A stretch of 64,000 bases of DNA from Frigoribacterium sp. Leaf8 (GTDB lineage Bacteria; Actinomycetota; Actinomycetes; Actinomycetales; Microbacteriaceae): the NCBI RefSeq assembly GCF_001421165.1, contig NZ_LMKB01000006.1, positions 385,256-449,255 of the forward strand, read 5' to 3'. Positions 38,668 through 47,500 of the stretch are shown here, piece by piece. Numbering within the stretch: position 1 is the stretch's first letter; each line of letters begins with the position of its first letter. A program made the translations under genes and the position numbers. The notes beneath the pieces are model-generated. The model was given only the letters and a program-made list of their open reading frames with translations. It was not told the DNA's origin and did not search any database.

Positions 38668-38742
38668 GTCGGCAACTCAGGAAATCAACGCACGAACGGA
38701 CGGAAACGGCCTGCCGATCCTCTGATCTCCTGAGTTGTCGAC
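38668..38742. repeat. 75-bp palindromic element, copy 6
   Basis: Termini GTCGGCAACTCAGGAAATCA and GATCTCCTGAGTTGTCGAC. Both ends have the CTCAGGA form, so the terminal repeat is nearly symmetrical. Confidence 0.9.
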
Positions 38743-38743
38743 G

Positions 38744-38962
38744 TAGAGCAGGGCGGGGCTAGGCAGGGCGGGCGGGGCAGGGCAGGGCAGACGGAGCGGG
38801 GCAGGGCAGGGCAGACGGAGCAGGGCAGGGTAGGGCAGGGCGGAGCGGGGCCAGGCAGGGCAGGGCGGAGCGGGGCAGGGCGGAACGGGGCGGGGCAGGG
38901 ACAGGGACAGGGCGGAGCGGGGCAGAGCGCGGCAGAGCAGGGCTGAGCGCGGCCGGCAGGGT
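38744..38962. repeat. G-rich low-complexity tract of GGGGCAGGGCGGAGC units
   Basis: About 220 bp in which one strand is nearly pyrimidine-free in long stretches, made of interleaved GGGGCAGGGC and GGAGCGGGGC words of 10-20 bp. Such G-run clusters on one strand could form quadruplex-like or triplex structures. Confidence 0.85.
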
Positions 38963-39085
38963 GCGGCGAGGTAGCTCGGGGCGCGGCAGGGGGCGGCGGA
39001 GCGGAACACGCGGGCGGACAGCGCGCGACAGGGGCCGAGGCGATGCGGCCACACGGCGGACGCGACCGCCGGCCGGACGCCTGAA

Positions 39086-39160
39086 GTCGGCAACTCAGGA
39101 GAACGACGCCGGAACGCGCGCGACGTGCCCCGGAGCACGCCGATCTCCTGAGTTGCCGAC
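39086..39160. repeat. 75-bp palindromic element, copy 7 (most symmetrical)
   Basis: The first 17 bp, GTCGGCAACTCAGGAGA, and the last 17 bp are exact inverted repeats. The core shares nothing obvious with copies 3-4. Confidence 0.92.
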
Positions 39161-39249
39161 GATGCTCGCGCCGCGCGGGCGGGCGGTCGGGCGGGCGGTC
39201 TGGCTGGCAGAGCTGGCGGGGCTACGGGGTGGGAACGGACGAGCGGGCG

Positions 39250-39395
39250 AGGGGGCGGGGGCCTACGCGAGAGCAGGAGGCGCGGGCGAGGGCGCGGGCT
39301 CGGGCTCGGGCTCGGGGCCTAGGCGAGAGCAGGAGGCGGGGGCGAGAGAAGGAGGCGCGGGCGGGGGCCTACGCGAGAGCAGGAGGCGCGGGCGG
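39250..39395. repeat. minisatellite of CTACGCGAGAGCAGGAGGCGCGGGCG
   Basis: Three long near-copies of GGGGGCCTACGCGAGAGCAG with motif AGGAGGCGCGGGCG, separated by GGGCTC-type repeats. All copies have the same orientation. Confidence 0.8.
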
Positions 39396-39511
39396 GTTCG
39401 TCCGCGAGGCGCCTGCGTCCCGCAGGGGCCCGGCCGCGATCGACACCGCGTGCCGGGGCAGATGCGACCTCGCCACCGCGGGGCGACACGGGCCCCGCGA
39501 GGGGCGGCGCG

Positions 39512-39585
39512 TGCCCCCGCAGGGACTCGAACCCTGACTGAAGCGATTTTAAGTCGCCTGCCTCTGCCGATTGGGCTACGGGGGC
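39512..39585 (-). tRNA. tRNA-Leu(UAA)-like, short variable loop
   Basis: A 74-nt cloverleaf: 7-bp acceptor (GCCCCCG/CGGGGGC, A73), an 18-nt D-arm segment with a 3-bp stem and AATCGG loop like bacterial leucine tRNAs, a 5-bp anticodon stem (GGCGA/TCGCT) with loop CTTAAAA giving anticodon UAA, variable loop of only 5 nt (TCAGT), and T-arm CAGGG-TTCGAGT-CCCTG. CCA is not encoded. The anticodon and D-arm say leucine, but the long class II variable arm of leucine tRNAs is missing. Confidence 0.85.
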
Positions 39586-39713
39586 CCGAGCGACCAGCCT
39601 ACGAGACGCGGACGCCCGCCACGCTGCAGGCAGCGGGCGGGCGTCTCGGACGTGCTCGAGGGTCACTCGGAGGCGGGCACCCCGTCGGTCACCGAGGTCT
39701 CGCCGGTGATCTC

Positions 39714-41222
39714 CTACTTGGCGGCGGGCTTGCGCGCGGGCGCCTTGCGAGGAGCACCGGTCGCTGCCTCGCCGACCTCGGCCGTGCCCTTCTTGGCCGT
39801 TCCGTCGTCCTCGACCGGGTTCGCGTACGCGGGCCCCGCCTCGCCGGCAGGCTGGCCGGCACCGACGGATGCGGGCGCGGGAACCTCGGCGGGCGTCTCG
39901 ACGGCCGCCTTGGGACGCGAGGCGAACTCTTCGAAGGCCGCCCGGGGACGCTCACGGTTGTCGAGCGAGACGATGTCGCGTCCCAACCAGAAGTTGTTCC
40001 ACCAACCGCCGACGACGCGGAACTTGCGCTCGAAGGAGGGCATCGCCATGCCGTGGTACCCGCGGTGGGCGGCCCAGGCCGGGAAGCCCTTCATGGCGAA
40101 CTTGCCGCTCTGGAAGACGCCGACGTTCAGCCCCAGGCCGGCGACGGCTCCGAGGTTCTCGTGCTTGTAGTCGACGAGTCCTTCTCCGCGGAGCGAGGCG
40201 ACGATGTTCTTCGCGAGACGCTTGCCCATGCGGACGGCGTGCTGGGCGTTCGGCACGCAGAAGCCGCCCACGCCCTTCCCGGTGAGGTCGGGGGTGGCGG
40301 CGACGTCACCACAGGCCCAGGCGTCGGGGACGACGGTCTCGCCGTCGACGATGCGCAGGTCGGCCTTGACGGTGATGCGTCCGCGCTGTTCGAGCGGGAA
40401 GTCGGTGCCGCGGACCATCGGGTTGGCCATGACGCCGGCCGTCCAGACGATGAGGTCGGACTCGAACGACTCGCCCGTGGACAGTTCGATCTTCCCGCCG
40501 ACCGCCGACTGCAGCTGCGTGTCGAGGTGGACCGTCGCGGCGCGTTCGGCGAGGTTCTTGAGCACCCAGTGGCTCGTCTCGAGCGAGACCTCGGGCATGA
40601 TGCGGCCCATCGCCTCGACGAGGTGGAAGTGCGTGTCGTCGATGGTGAGGTCGGGGTAGTTCTTGAGCAGGTCGCTGGCGAAGCTGCGCAGCTCGGCGAA
40701 GACCTCGATGCCGGCGAAGCCACCGCCGACCACGACGACCGTGAGCAGGCGGTCGCGCTCGGGACCGGCCGGCAGGTTGGCGGCCTTCTGGAAGTTCGTG
40801 AGCACCTTGTCGCGGATCGCGGCGGCCTCTTCGATGGTCTTGAGGCCGATGGCCTCGTCGGCGACGCCCGGGATCGGGAAGGTGCGGGACACGGCGCCGG
40901 CCGTCATGACGATCTGGTCGTACTGCATCGTCCACGCGTCGCCCACCTCGGGCGTGATCGTGGCGGTCTTCGAGGCGTGGTCCACGCCGGTGACCTTGGC
41001 CGTGACGACGTTCGTCTTCTTGAGGTGGCGGCGGAGGGCGACGACCGCGTGGCGCGGCTCGATCGACCCGGCGGCGACCTCGGGCAGGAACGGCTGGTAC
41101 GTCATGTAGGGCAGCGGGTCGACGATCGTGACCTCGGCCTCACCCGCGCGCAACCACTTCTCGAGCTTCCAGGCAGTGTAGAAACCGGCGTAGCCGCCGC
41201 CGACGATCAGGATTTTGGGCAC
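39714..41222 (-). CDS. ndh: type II NADH dehydrogenase-like FAD oxidoreductase
   Basis: The 502-residue flavoprotein passes electrons from NADH to menaquinone without proton pumping. FAD-binding ILIVGGGYAGFYTA is at residues 4-17, the NADH Rossmann VVVVGGGFAGIEVFAEL near 163-179, and YQPFLPEVAAG matches NDH-2. The family core ends near residue 435; the last ~60 residues are an Ala/Pro/Lys-rich tail (PRKAPARKPAAK) of unknown use. GTG 41222 starts the first beta strand. It is monocistronic, downstream of nothing on this strand for 40 bp. Confidence 0.93.
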   Translation of the reverse strand: MPKILIVGGGYAGFYTAWKLEKWLRAGEAEVTIVDPLPYMTYQPFLPEVAAGSIEPRHAVVALRRHLKKTNVVTAKVTGVDHASKTATITPEVGDAWTMQYDQIVMTAGAVSRTFPIPGVADEAIGLKTIEEAAAIRDKVLTNFQKAANLPAGPERDRLLTVVVVGGGFAGIEVFAELRSFASDLLKNYPDLTIDDTHFHLVEAMGRIMPEVSLETSHWVLKNLAERAATVHLDTQLQSAVGGKIELSTGESFESDLIVWTAGVMANPMVRGTDFPLEQRGRITVKADLRIVDGETVVPDAWACGDVAATPDLTGKGVGGFCVPNAQHAVRMGKRLAKNIVASLRGEGLVDYKHENLGAVAGLGLNVGVFQSGKFAMKGFPAWAAHRGYHGMAMPSFERKFRVVGGWWNNFWLGRDIVSLDNRERPRAAFEEFASRPKAAVETPAEVPAPASVGAGQPAGEAGPAYANPVEDDGTAKKGTAEVGEAATGAPRKAPARKPAAK

Positions 41223-41261
41223 GGCGAATGTCTCCTTGAGGTGGGGGTGTCGCAGACGACC

Positions 41262-42509
41262 TTACCCCGAGCGCCGCGCACGCCTGAACTGGCGGACCGC
41301 CCCGACGGCGACGAGGACGGCCGCTCCCCCGAAGACCGTGAGGACGATCAACGGGATGCCCGTCGACCTCATGGTCTCGACCGTGGGCAGCAGGACCGCC
41401 AACGGCTGACCCGGATCGGTCACCGGTGTCGGCACGGGGGCCTCGACGGTCGGGTTCGTCGCCTGCGCCGACGGCGCCGGCACGTCCGCCCGCCGGTGCA
41501 CCCGGATCCACTCGGCCAGGTCGCCCATGGGGTTCTCGGCGACCGTCGGCACCGAGGCCGTGACGGCCGCGGCCGCGTCGACGAGGCCGTGCCCGTACAG
41601 CGGGTCGGGTGTCGTGGCGCCCTTCGGCGTGGCCGTCGCGACGACGCGGTTGATGACGTCGTCGGCGTCGAGCTCGGGATGGGCACTGCGCACGAGGGCG
41701 ACGATGCCCGCCACGAGGGGCGTGGCACCGCTCGTGCCGCTCCAGCTGTAGTGGACGTCACCGGGACCGACACCCACGAGGTCCTCGCTCGGGGCGGCCA
41801 CACCGATCGTGATGCCCTGGCTCGACGCGTCGAAGCTCGCCGTGCCCTGGCGATCCACACCGGCGACGGTGAGGACGCCCGGCATGGTCGCGGGCGCGCC
41901 GACCTCGGTCGTGCCGCTGCCGCGGTTGCCGGCCGCCGCGACGACGACGACGTCGTGCTGCATGGCGTAGAGGAAGGCGTCGTCCCAGCTGGTCGGCCAG
42001 TCGAGCGTGTTGCGGGTCAGGGACATGTTGATGACGTCCGCCCCGGCGTCGACCGCCCAGCGCACCGCCCGGGCGATCTGGTCGTCGGAGTCCACCGCCG
42101 ACGAGCCGAAGCCCACCGACACCGAGAGCAGGTCGGCCTCGGGCGCGACGCCGATCACGCCGTCGCCGGACCCGGTGCCACGGCCGGCGACCATCGATCC
42201 GACCAGCGTGCCGTGGTTCGGGTCGTCGCCGACGGGCGTCTGACCGTCGGCCGAGCCGAGCCCCGACACGTCGGTGCCGCCGACGACGACGCCCTGGAGT
42301 TCACGCACCGACGAATCGACGCCGGTGTCGATCACGGCCACGGTCGTCCCCGCCCCCCGTGTGGTCTGCCACGCCCGCTGGATGCCGTAGTCGGCGAGCC
42401 AGTACTCGGCATCGCGGACCTGGTCGGCCGATGCGGCCGACGCCGGCACGACGGCAGCGACGAGGGCCCCCAGCACGATCGCCACCACGAACCCCCCGGA
42501 ACGGCGCAC
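41262..42509 (-). CDS. secreted S8 subtilisin-family protease with C-terminal anchor
   Basis: The 415-residue protein has a signal peptide (1-30), the catalytic triad in AVIDTGVD, NHGTLVGSMVAG and SGTSGATPLVAG, and a C-terminal transmembrane helix (IPLIVLTVFGGAAVLVAVGAV) with a basic tail. This architecture is that of mycosins, the ESX-associated proteases, but no ESX gene is in the window. GTG 42509 begins 5 nt after the DUF501 stop, with GGGGGAG inside the end of that gene. It is the last gene of the eno-ftsB-DUF501 run. Confidence 0.88.
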   Translation of the reverse strand: MRRSGGFVVAIVLGALVAAVVPASAASADQVRDAEYWLADYGIQRAWQTTRGAGTTVAVIDTGVDSSVRELQGVVVGGTDVSGLGSADGQTPVGDDPNHGTLVGSMVAGRGTGSGDGVIGVAPEADLLSVSVGFGSSAVDSDDQIARAVRWAVDAGADVINMSLTRNTLDWPTSWDDAFLYAMQHDVVVVAAAGNRGSGTTEVGAPATMPGVLTVAGVDRQGTASFDASSQGITIGVAAPSEDLVGVGPGDVHYSWSGTSGATPLVAGIVALVRSAHPELDADDVINRVVATATPKGATTPDPLYGHGLVDAAAAVTASVPTVAENPMGDLAEWIRVHRRADVPAPSAQATNPTVEAPVPTPVTDPGQPLAVLLPTVETMRSTGIPLIVLTVFGGAAVLVAVGAVRQFRRARRSG

Positions 42510-42514
42510 GCGCG

Positions 42515-43072
42515 TCAGGCTCCCCCGCCGATCTCGGGCGAGGCGGCGGCCTGCTGGTCGTCGGCCAGGAAGTCGGGGCACCGGCACACGTCGGGACTCC
42601 ACGACGCCCGCTCGAGGGCGAGGTCGCCGAAGGGGTTGACCCCCGGCCCGGCCGCCAGCGAGTGACCGACGAGGGCGTGCAGGCACTTGACCCGCTCGGG
42701 CATGCCACCCGCCGTGACGTGGTCGATCTCGTCCACGTGCTCGATGCCCTCGCGGTCGGCCAGGTACGCCTCGTGCGCGGCGTGGTATCGGCTTCGCAAC
42801 TCGGGGTCGGACTCGAGGAGCTCGGTGAACTCGGCCATCACCCCGGTGGCCTCGAGGGTCGACACGGCAGCCGTGGCACCGGGGTGGCACAAGTAGTAGA
42901 GCGTGGGGAAGGGCGTGCCGTCGGTCAGCCGCGGTTTCGTCGCCACGACGGTGGGTGCGCCGCAGACGCAGCGCGCGGCGATGCCGATGACGTCGCGCGC
43001 GGGCCGCCCGAGCTGGGCGGTCACGACACGGACGTCGTGGTCGGTCACGGGGTCGAAGGGGGGCGTGGTCAC
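42515..43072 (-). CDS. DUF501 protein
   Basis: The 185-residue protein has the DUF501 features: DVRVVTAQLGRPARDVIGIAARC near the start, FPTLYYLCHP, and HVTAGGMPERVKCLHAL with conserved Cys/His residues that may bind metal. ATG 43072 overlaps the ftsB stop (ATGA). The eno-ftsB-DUF501 order is widely conserved in actinobacteria (Rv1023-Rv1025). No biochemical role is known. Confidence 0.93.
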   Translation of the reverse strand: MTTPPFDPVTDHDVRVVTAQLGRPARDVIGIAARCVCGAPTVVATKPRLTDGTPFPTLYYLCHPGATAAVSTLEATGVMAEFTELLESDPELRSRYHAAHEAYLADREGIEHVDEIDHVTAGGMPERVKCLHALVGHSLAAGPGVNPFGDLALERASWSPDVCRCPDFLADDQQAAASPEIGGGA

Positions 43073-43626
43073 GGCGTGCCACCTGTCTGCTCGGAGGTCG
43101 GGGCGGGCACCTGGCTGCCGCTGATGTCGGGGGCGACGAGTTCGGTCGCGGGCTCGTCGCTCAGCCCGGCGTCGAGCACCGAGGCCGTCATCGCCGCCAC
43201 CCAGTCGACCTGGGGCGTCTGGAGCGAGTCGCTGATCGTCGTGCCGGTGCCCGGAGCCGTGCCGGGCGCCTGGGCCGCGTCGTCGCCCATCACGAGGTAG
43301 CTGTACTCACCCGGGTAGACGTAGAGCAGGCGGTCGCGTGCCTGGGCCTCGATGTACGCCGGATCGCTCCATCGCGCGACGTCTTCTTTCAACTCGTCGA
43401 CGGACTGCTCTTGCTGCCGGACGTCGTCCTGGAGGGCCGCGATCTGTTGCTGCTGCTGCACCAGGGTGCGCAGCGAGGGCGCGAGGATGACGACGAACAT
43501 GACCAGGATGACCAGCATGAGCACGCTGAACCCCGAGAACCGGATCGACCGCAGCCAGTGGCCCGTCGGCGTCTCGCCGGTCGGCAGGGTCACCGGCACA
43601 CGGCGGTTCGCGGTCTCACGGGGCAT
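43069..43626 (-). CDS. ftsB: FtsB/DivIC-family septum formation initiator
   Basis: The 185-residue protein has a short cytoplasmic start, one transmembrane helix (about residues 32-54: FSVLMLVILVMFVVILAPSL) and a coiled coil (about 58-85, Gln-rich) followed by the FtsB EAQARDRLLYVYPGE motif. It should join the FtsQLB division complex. The C-terminal ~70 residues are low-complexity. ATG 43626 lies 6 nt after a TAGGCT -10 (43633-43638), so it can be transcribed independently of eno. Confidence 0.92.
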   Translation of the reverse strand: MPRETANRRVPVTLPTGETPTGHWLRSIRFSGFSVLMLVILVMFVVILAPSLRTLVQQQQQIAALQDDVRQQEQSVDELKEDVARWSDPAYIEAQARDRLLYVYPGEYSYLVMGDDAAQAPGTAPGTGTTISDSLQTPQVDWVAAMTASVLDAGLSDEPATELVAPDISGSQVPAPTSEQTGGTP

Positions 43627-43711
43627 GGGACGAGCCTAAAGGACGTCTCTGGGGAACGACGGAGGCCCGCCCCGCACGAGCAGGACGGGCCCCGAGGAGG
43701 CGCGGGTCGCG

Positions 43712-45094
<1,383 letters not shown>

Positions 45095-46336
45095 TCAGCC
45101 GATCGTGCGGACCTCGAGGTCGGCGGCCGACTCGCCCCCGCGCACGGTGACGAAGCGGCCGAACCCCGCCGCCGCCAGTCCGTCGAGCTGGTTGGTGAAG
45201 TTCTTGGCCTTCTTCTCGAGGCGCACGCGCCGTTCGCCGCCCGCCAGCAACGCGCGCTGCAGGGCGAGCAGCTCGACCGGTTCGACCTTCTTGTCGTAGA
45301 CCACCGCGAGCCCTTCGTCGCCGTCGGCCTCGAGGGTCACGAGGTCGACGAGGCGTTCGAAGCCGAGGGAGAAACCGGCCGCGGGCACGTCGCTGCCGAG
45401 GAAGCGGCCGATCATGCCGTCGTAGCGACCGCCGCCGCCGAGGGAATAGGGCACGTCCGGGTGGGCGATCTCGAAGATCGTGCCCGTGTAGTACCCCATG
45501 CCGCGGACCAGGGTCGGATCGAACTCGAGGGTGGACCCCGGCAGCGCCTCGCGCAGCGCGACGAGGTCGGCGAACGCCGCACGGTCGAGCCAGGGGACGT
45601 CCGTGGCCTCACCGGTGGCCCAGGAGGCGCCGGCCAGCTGGGTGAGCGCGTCGCCGAGACCCGGCGTGGTGACGCCGAGGTCGGCGAGTTCGGCGACGAC
45701 GCCGTCGACGCCGATCTTGTCGAGTTTGTCGACGACGATCAGCGCCTGGTCGGTCAGCGCCTCGGGTACCGCCCAGTGGGCGAGCATCGCCAGCAGGATG
45801 CGGCGGTCGTTCACGCGGATCGTCGTGCCGGTGAGGCCGAGGGCGTCGAGCACGGCGGTCGTGGCCTGGATCAGTTCGATCTCGGCCAGCGGCCCGGCCT
45901 CGCCCAGGACGTCGATGTCGCACTGGACGAACTGGCGGTAGCGGCCCTTCTGCGGACGCTCGGCCCGCCACACCGGGGCGATCTGCACGGAGCGGAAGAC
46001 CGTCGGCAGCTCGGCTCGGTGCGACGCGTAGAAGCGCGCGAGCGGCACCGTCAGGTCGAAGCGGAGTCCGAGGTCGGCGAGTCCGAGCACGCTCTCGGCC
46101 GATCGCAGGTCGTCGAGGTCGAGGCCCCGCCGGAGGACGGCGAAGACCTGCTTCTCGTTGTCGCCCCCGAGCCCGGAATGGAGGCGCGAGCTCTCTTCGA
46201 CCACGGGCGTCTCGATCTCGTCGAAGCCGTAGGAGCGGTAGACGCCTCGGATGACCGAGAGCACGCCCTCGCGGCGCCTCTTGTCGGCGGGCAGGTGGTC
46301 GCGCATGCCGCGCGGCGGGTTGACGGGGGTCGGCAT
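45095..46336 (-). CDS. hisS: histidine--tRNA ligase
   Basis: Class II synthetase charging tRNA-His. The 413-residue product has motif 2 in RYRQFVQCDIDVLG, the HisA histidine loops LVRGMGYYTGTIFEI and SLGGGGRYDGMI, and a C-terminal anticodon-binding domain (GLAVVYDKKVEP onward). ATG 46336 gives the canonical PRGMRDHLP start; a GATGAT box ends 6 nt before it. Upstream in-frame codons to 46378 are not conserved. Insertion of hisS between eno and mazG differs from the mycobacterial order. Confidence 0.95.
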   Translation of the reverse strand: MPTPVNPPRGMRDHLPADKRRREGVLSVIRGVYRSYGFDEIETPVVEESSRLHSGLGGDNEKQVFAVLRRGLDLDDLRSAESVLGLADLGLRFDLTVPLARFYASHRAELPTVFRSVQIAPVWRAERPQKGRYRQFVQCDIDVLGEAGPLAEIELIQATTAVLDALGLTGTTIRVNDRRILLAMLAHWAVPEALTDQALIVVDKLDKIGVDGVVAELADLGVTTPGLGDALTQLAGASWATGEATDVPWLDRAAFADLVALREALPGSTLEFDPTLVRGMGYYTGTIFEIAHPDVPYSLGGGGRYDGMIGRFLGSDVPAAGFSLGFERLVDLVTLEADGDEGLAVVYDKKVEPVELLALQRALLAGGERRVRLEKKAKNFTNQLDGLAAAGFGRFVTVRGGESAADLEVRTIG

Positions 46337-46589
46337 GAGGACATCATCCCAGAGACGCCGCACCCCTGACGTCGGCACCGACTTGCAGGCATGTCACATT
46401 CTACGTTATGGTCTTCTCGGGTGGTCGGCGCGAATCGGGTTGCGTGTCGGTCACACCACTCGGCCCTCCCTTCCCTGCGGTGAGGGCCCTGGCCGGGCCG
46501 GGCGCTGAGCGCTCGGCCCGGTTCAGCCCGACCCGACGCCCGCCGACACCATCAGGTTCCACCCACCCCGAGGCCGACGGCGAGCAGGG
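46337..46589. other. spacer hisS/tetR
   Basis: No gene is supported. TTGCAG (46383-46388) and TATGGT (46407-46412), 18 bp apart, resemble a plus-strand promoter with nothing coherent downstream, and a GC hairpin follows at 46493-46521. Confidence 0.5.
46493..46521. terminator. hairpin downstream of the second tetR gene
   Basis: CCGGGCCG and CGGCCCGG (8 bp) enclose a 13-nt loop about 70 bp after the tetR stop. Position suits a terminator; no T tract. Confidence 0.45.
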
Positions 46590-47171
46590 TCAGTGCTGAG
46601 GAACGCGCGAGACGAGGGTCTCGACGGCATGCTTGTACGCTGCGGACGCACGACGCCCGTCCCCCGAGACGATGGCGTCGTACTGCAGGCCGAACAACGC
46701 ATCGACGAAGACCCGTGCCGCGACCTTGGCCTCGGCCGGCGCGACCCCGTTCGCCGAGACCCAGCCCGCCACGTGGTCGACCCACCGTCCGACCGCCCCG
46801 CGAGCAGTGCCGCCGACCTCACCCGCCACGGTCTCGAGCAGGGCCGCCTCGAGCTCGAGGCGGTGCAGGTCTCGGCCCCGCTCGGTGGTGACCTCGTGCC
46901 AGACCTTCGCGAGGTGCTTGCCGAAGGCCTCGCGGTCGAGCTCGGAGACCGCGACCGACAGCAAGGCGTCGTTGCGGGCGACGACCGCGCGGACGATCTC
47001 GGCGATGAGCTCTGCCCGGTTGCCGAAGTGGTAGACGAAGACGTACGTGCTGACCCCCAGGGCCTCGGCCAGGGTGCGGAACGACACGGTGGCGAGGGAG
47101 CGACCCCGGAGGTGCTCGAGGATCTGGCCGAGGAGCTCGGGCTTGCGGGTGGGATCAGGCTTGCGAGGCAT
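46590..47171 (-). CDS. TetR/AcrR-family transcriptional regulator
   Basis: The 193-residue regulator has a helix-turn-helix at about residues 24-46 (SFRTLAEALGVSTYVFVYHFGN) and a ligand-binding C-terminal domain of TetR_C type. ATG 47171 follows AAGGAGCGGCACC; upstream in-frame residues are unlike TetR. Its own promoter (TATGGT, plus-strand 47234-47239) has palindrome ACAGACGTCTGT in the -35/-10 spacer. A TetR gene also lies beside mfd in mycobacteria (Rv1019). Its target may be the divergent promoter at 47337, which now lacks a gene. Confidence 0.9.
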   Translation of the reverse strand: MPRKPDPTRKPELLGQILEHLRGRSLATVSFRTLAEALGVSTYVFVYHFGNRAELIAEIVRAVVARNDALLSVAVSELDREAFGKHLAKVWHEVTTERGRDLHRLELEAALLETVAGEVGGTARGAVGRWVDHVAGWVSANGVAPAEAKVAARVFVDALFGLQYDAIVSGDGRRASAAYKHAVETLVSRVPQH

Positions 47172-47233
47172 GGTGCCGCTCCTTCGTGCCGACGAGTCGT
47201 ACTCGCCCTGCGCGGTCGCCGTCGTCGTAGTGG

Positions 47234-47251
47234 ACCATAACAGACGTCTGT
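47234..47251 (-). promoter_or_regulatory. tetR promoter -10 and operator palindrome
   Basis: Minus-strand TATGGT (47234-47239) is directly preceded by the perfect 12-bp palindrome ACAGACGTCTGT (47240-47251), inside the expected -35/-10 spacer. A bound repressor would block polymerase; autoregulation is inferred. Confidence 0.6.
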
Positions 47252-47323
47252 CGTGGCCGACCGGTCGGTCGACCGGCATCCGCGAGGCCCCCCGAGCACC
47301 CCGGGCGGGACGCCGAGTGCACC

Positions 47324-47365
47324 GACATGTCGGCTTTTGACATGTCAACACACATCCTCTACATT
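47324..47365 (+). promoter_or_regulatory. consensus promoter with operator, no gene downstream
   Basis: TTGACA (47337-47342), 17-bp spacer, TACATT (47360-47365). GACATGTC occurs at 47324-47331 and again at 47339-47346 overlapping the -35; the second extends to the 12-bp palindrome TTGACATGTCAA. It points away from tetR, toward the 3' end of mazG. Confidence 0.75.
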
Positions 47366-47437
47366 GAGGACACCACTCGGACCCCACCGGGTCGCTGCCC
47401 CTCGGGCCGACCCTCTGGTGGACGAGCGCCGGCCTAG

Positions 47438-47458
47438 CCGCTCATTCGGGTTGAGCGG
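47438..47458. repeat. hairpin with TTCGGGT loop, copy 1
   Basis: CCGCTCA-TTCGGGT-TGAGCGG, 7-bp stem, 20 bp before a larger hairpin with the identical loop. Confidence 0.7.
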
Positions 47459-47467
47459 GCGAGGCCG

Positions 47468-47500
47468 AGGTGCCCCCTCATTCGGGTTGAGGGGGCACCT
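47468..47500. terminator. hairpin with TTCGGGT loop at the mazG stop
   Basis: A perfect 13-bp stem AGGTGCCCCCTCA around loop TTCGGGT. The mazG stop codon (47478-47480) lies in its distal arm. With the smaller hairpin it probably ends mazG transcription and blocks reading from the orphan promoter into mazG. Confidence 0.7.

Larger units (their letters stand above)
38496..39511. other. one-kilobase gene-free spacer with repeats
   Basis: I find no credible gene in this spacer. It holds two 75-bp elements flanking a strand-biased low-complexity tract, then a third motif minisatellite before the tRNA. Frames open across the low-complexity tract encode only Pro/Ala/Leu/Arg repeats. Confidence 0.75.

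Noticed and set aside
38677-39138. A Pro/Ala/Leu-rich minus-strand frame over the G tract
   Set aside because: The peptide simply follows the DNA repeat and includes both 75-bp elements; not a gene.
38961-42665. A 1234-codon plus-strand frame
   Set aside because: It crosses the motif minisatellite, the tRNA and the antisense of ndh and the subtilase; no start with a ribosome site and no domain.
46408-46599. A 63-codon plus-strand frame after a promoter-like TATGGT
   Set aside because: No ribosome site, overlaps the tetR 3' end and contains the hairpin; composition is not gene-like.
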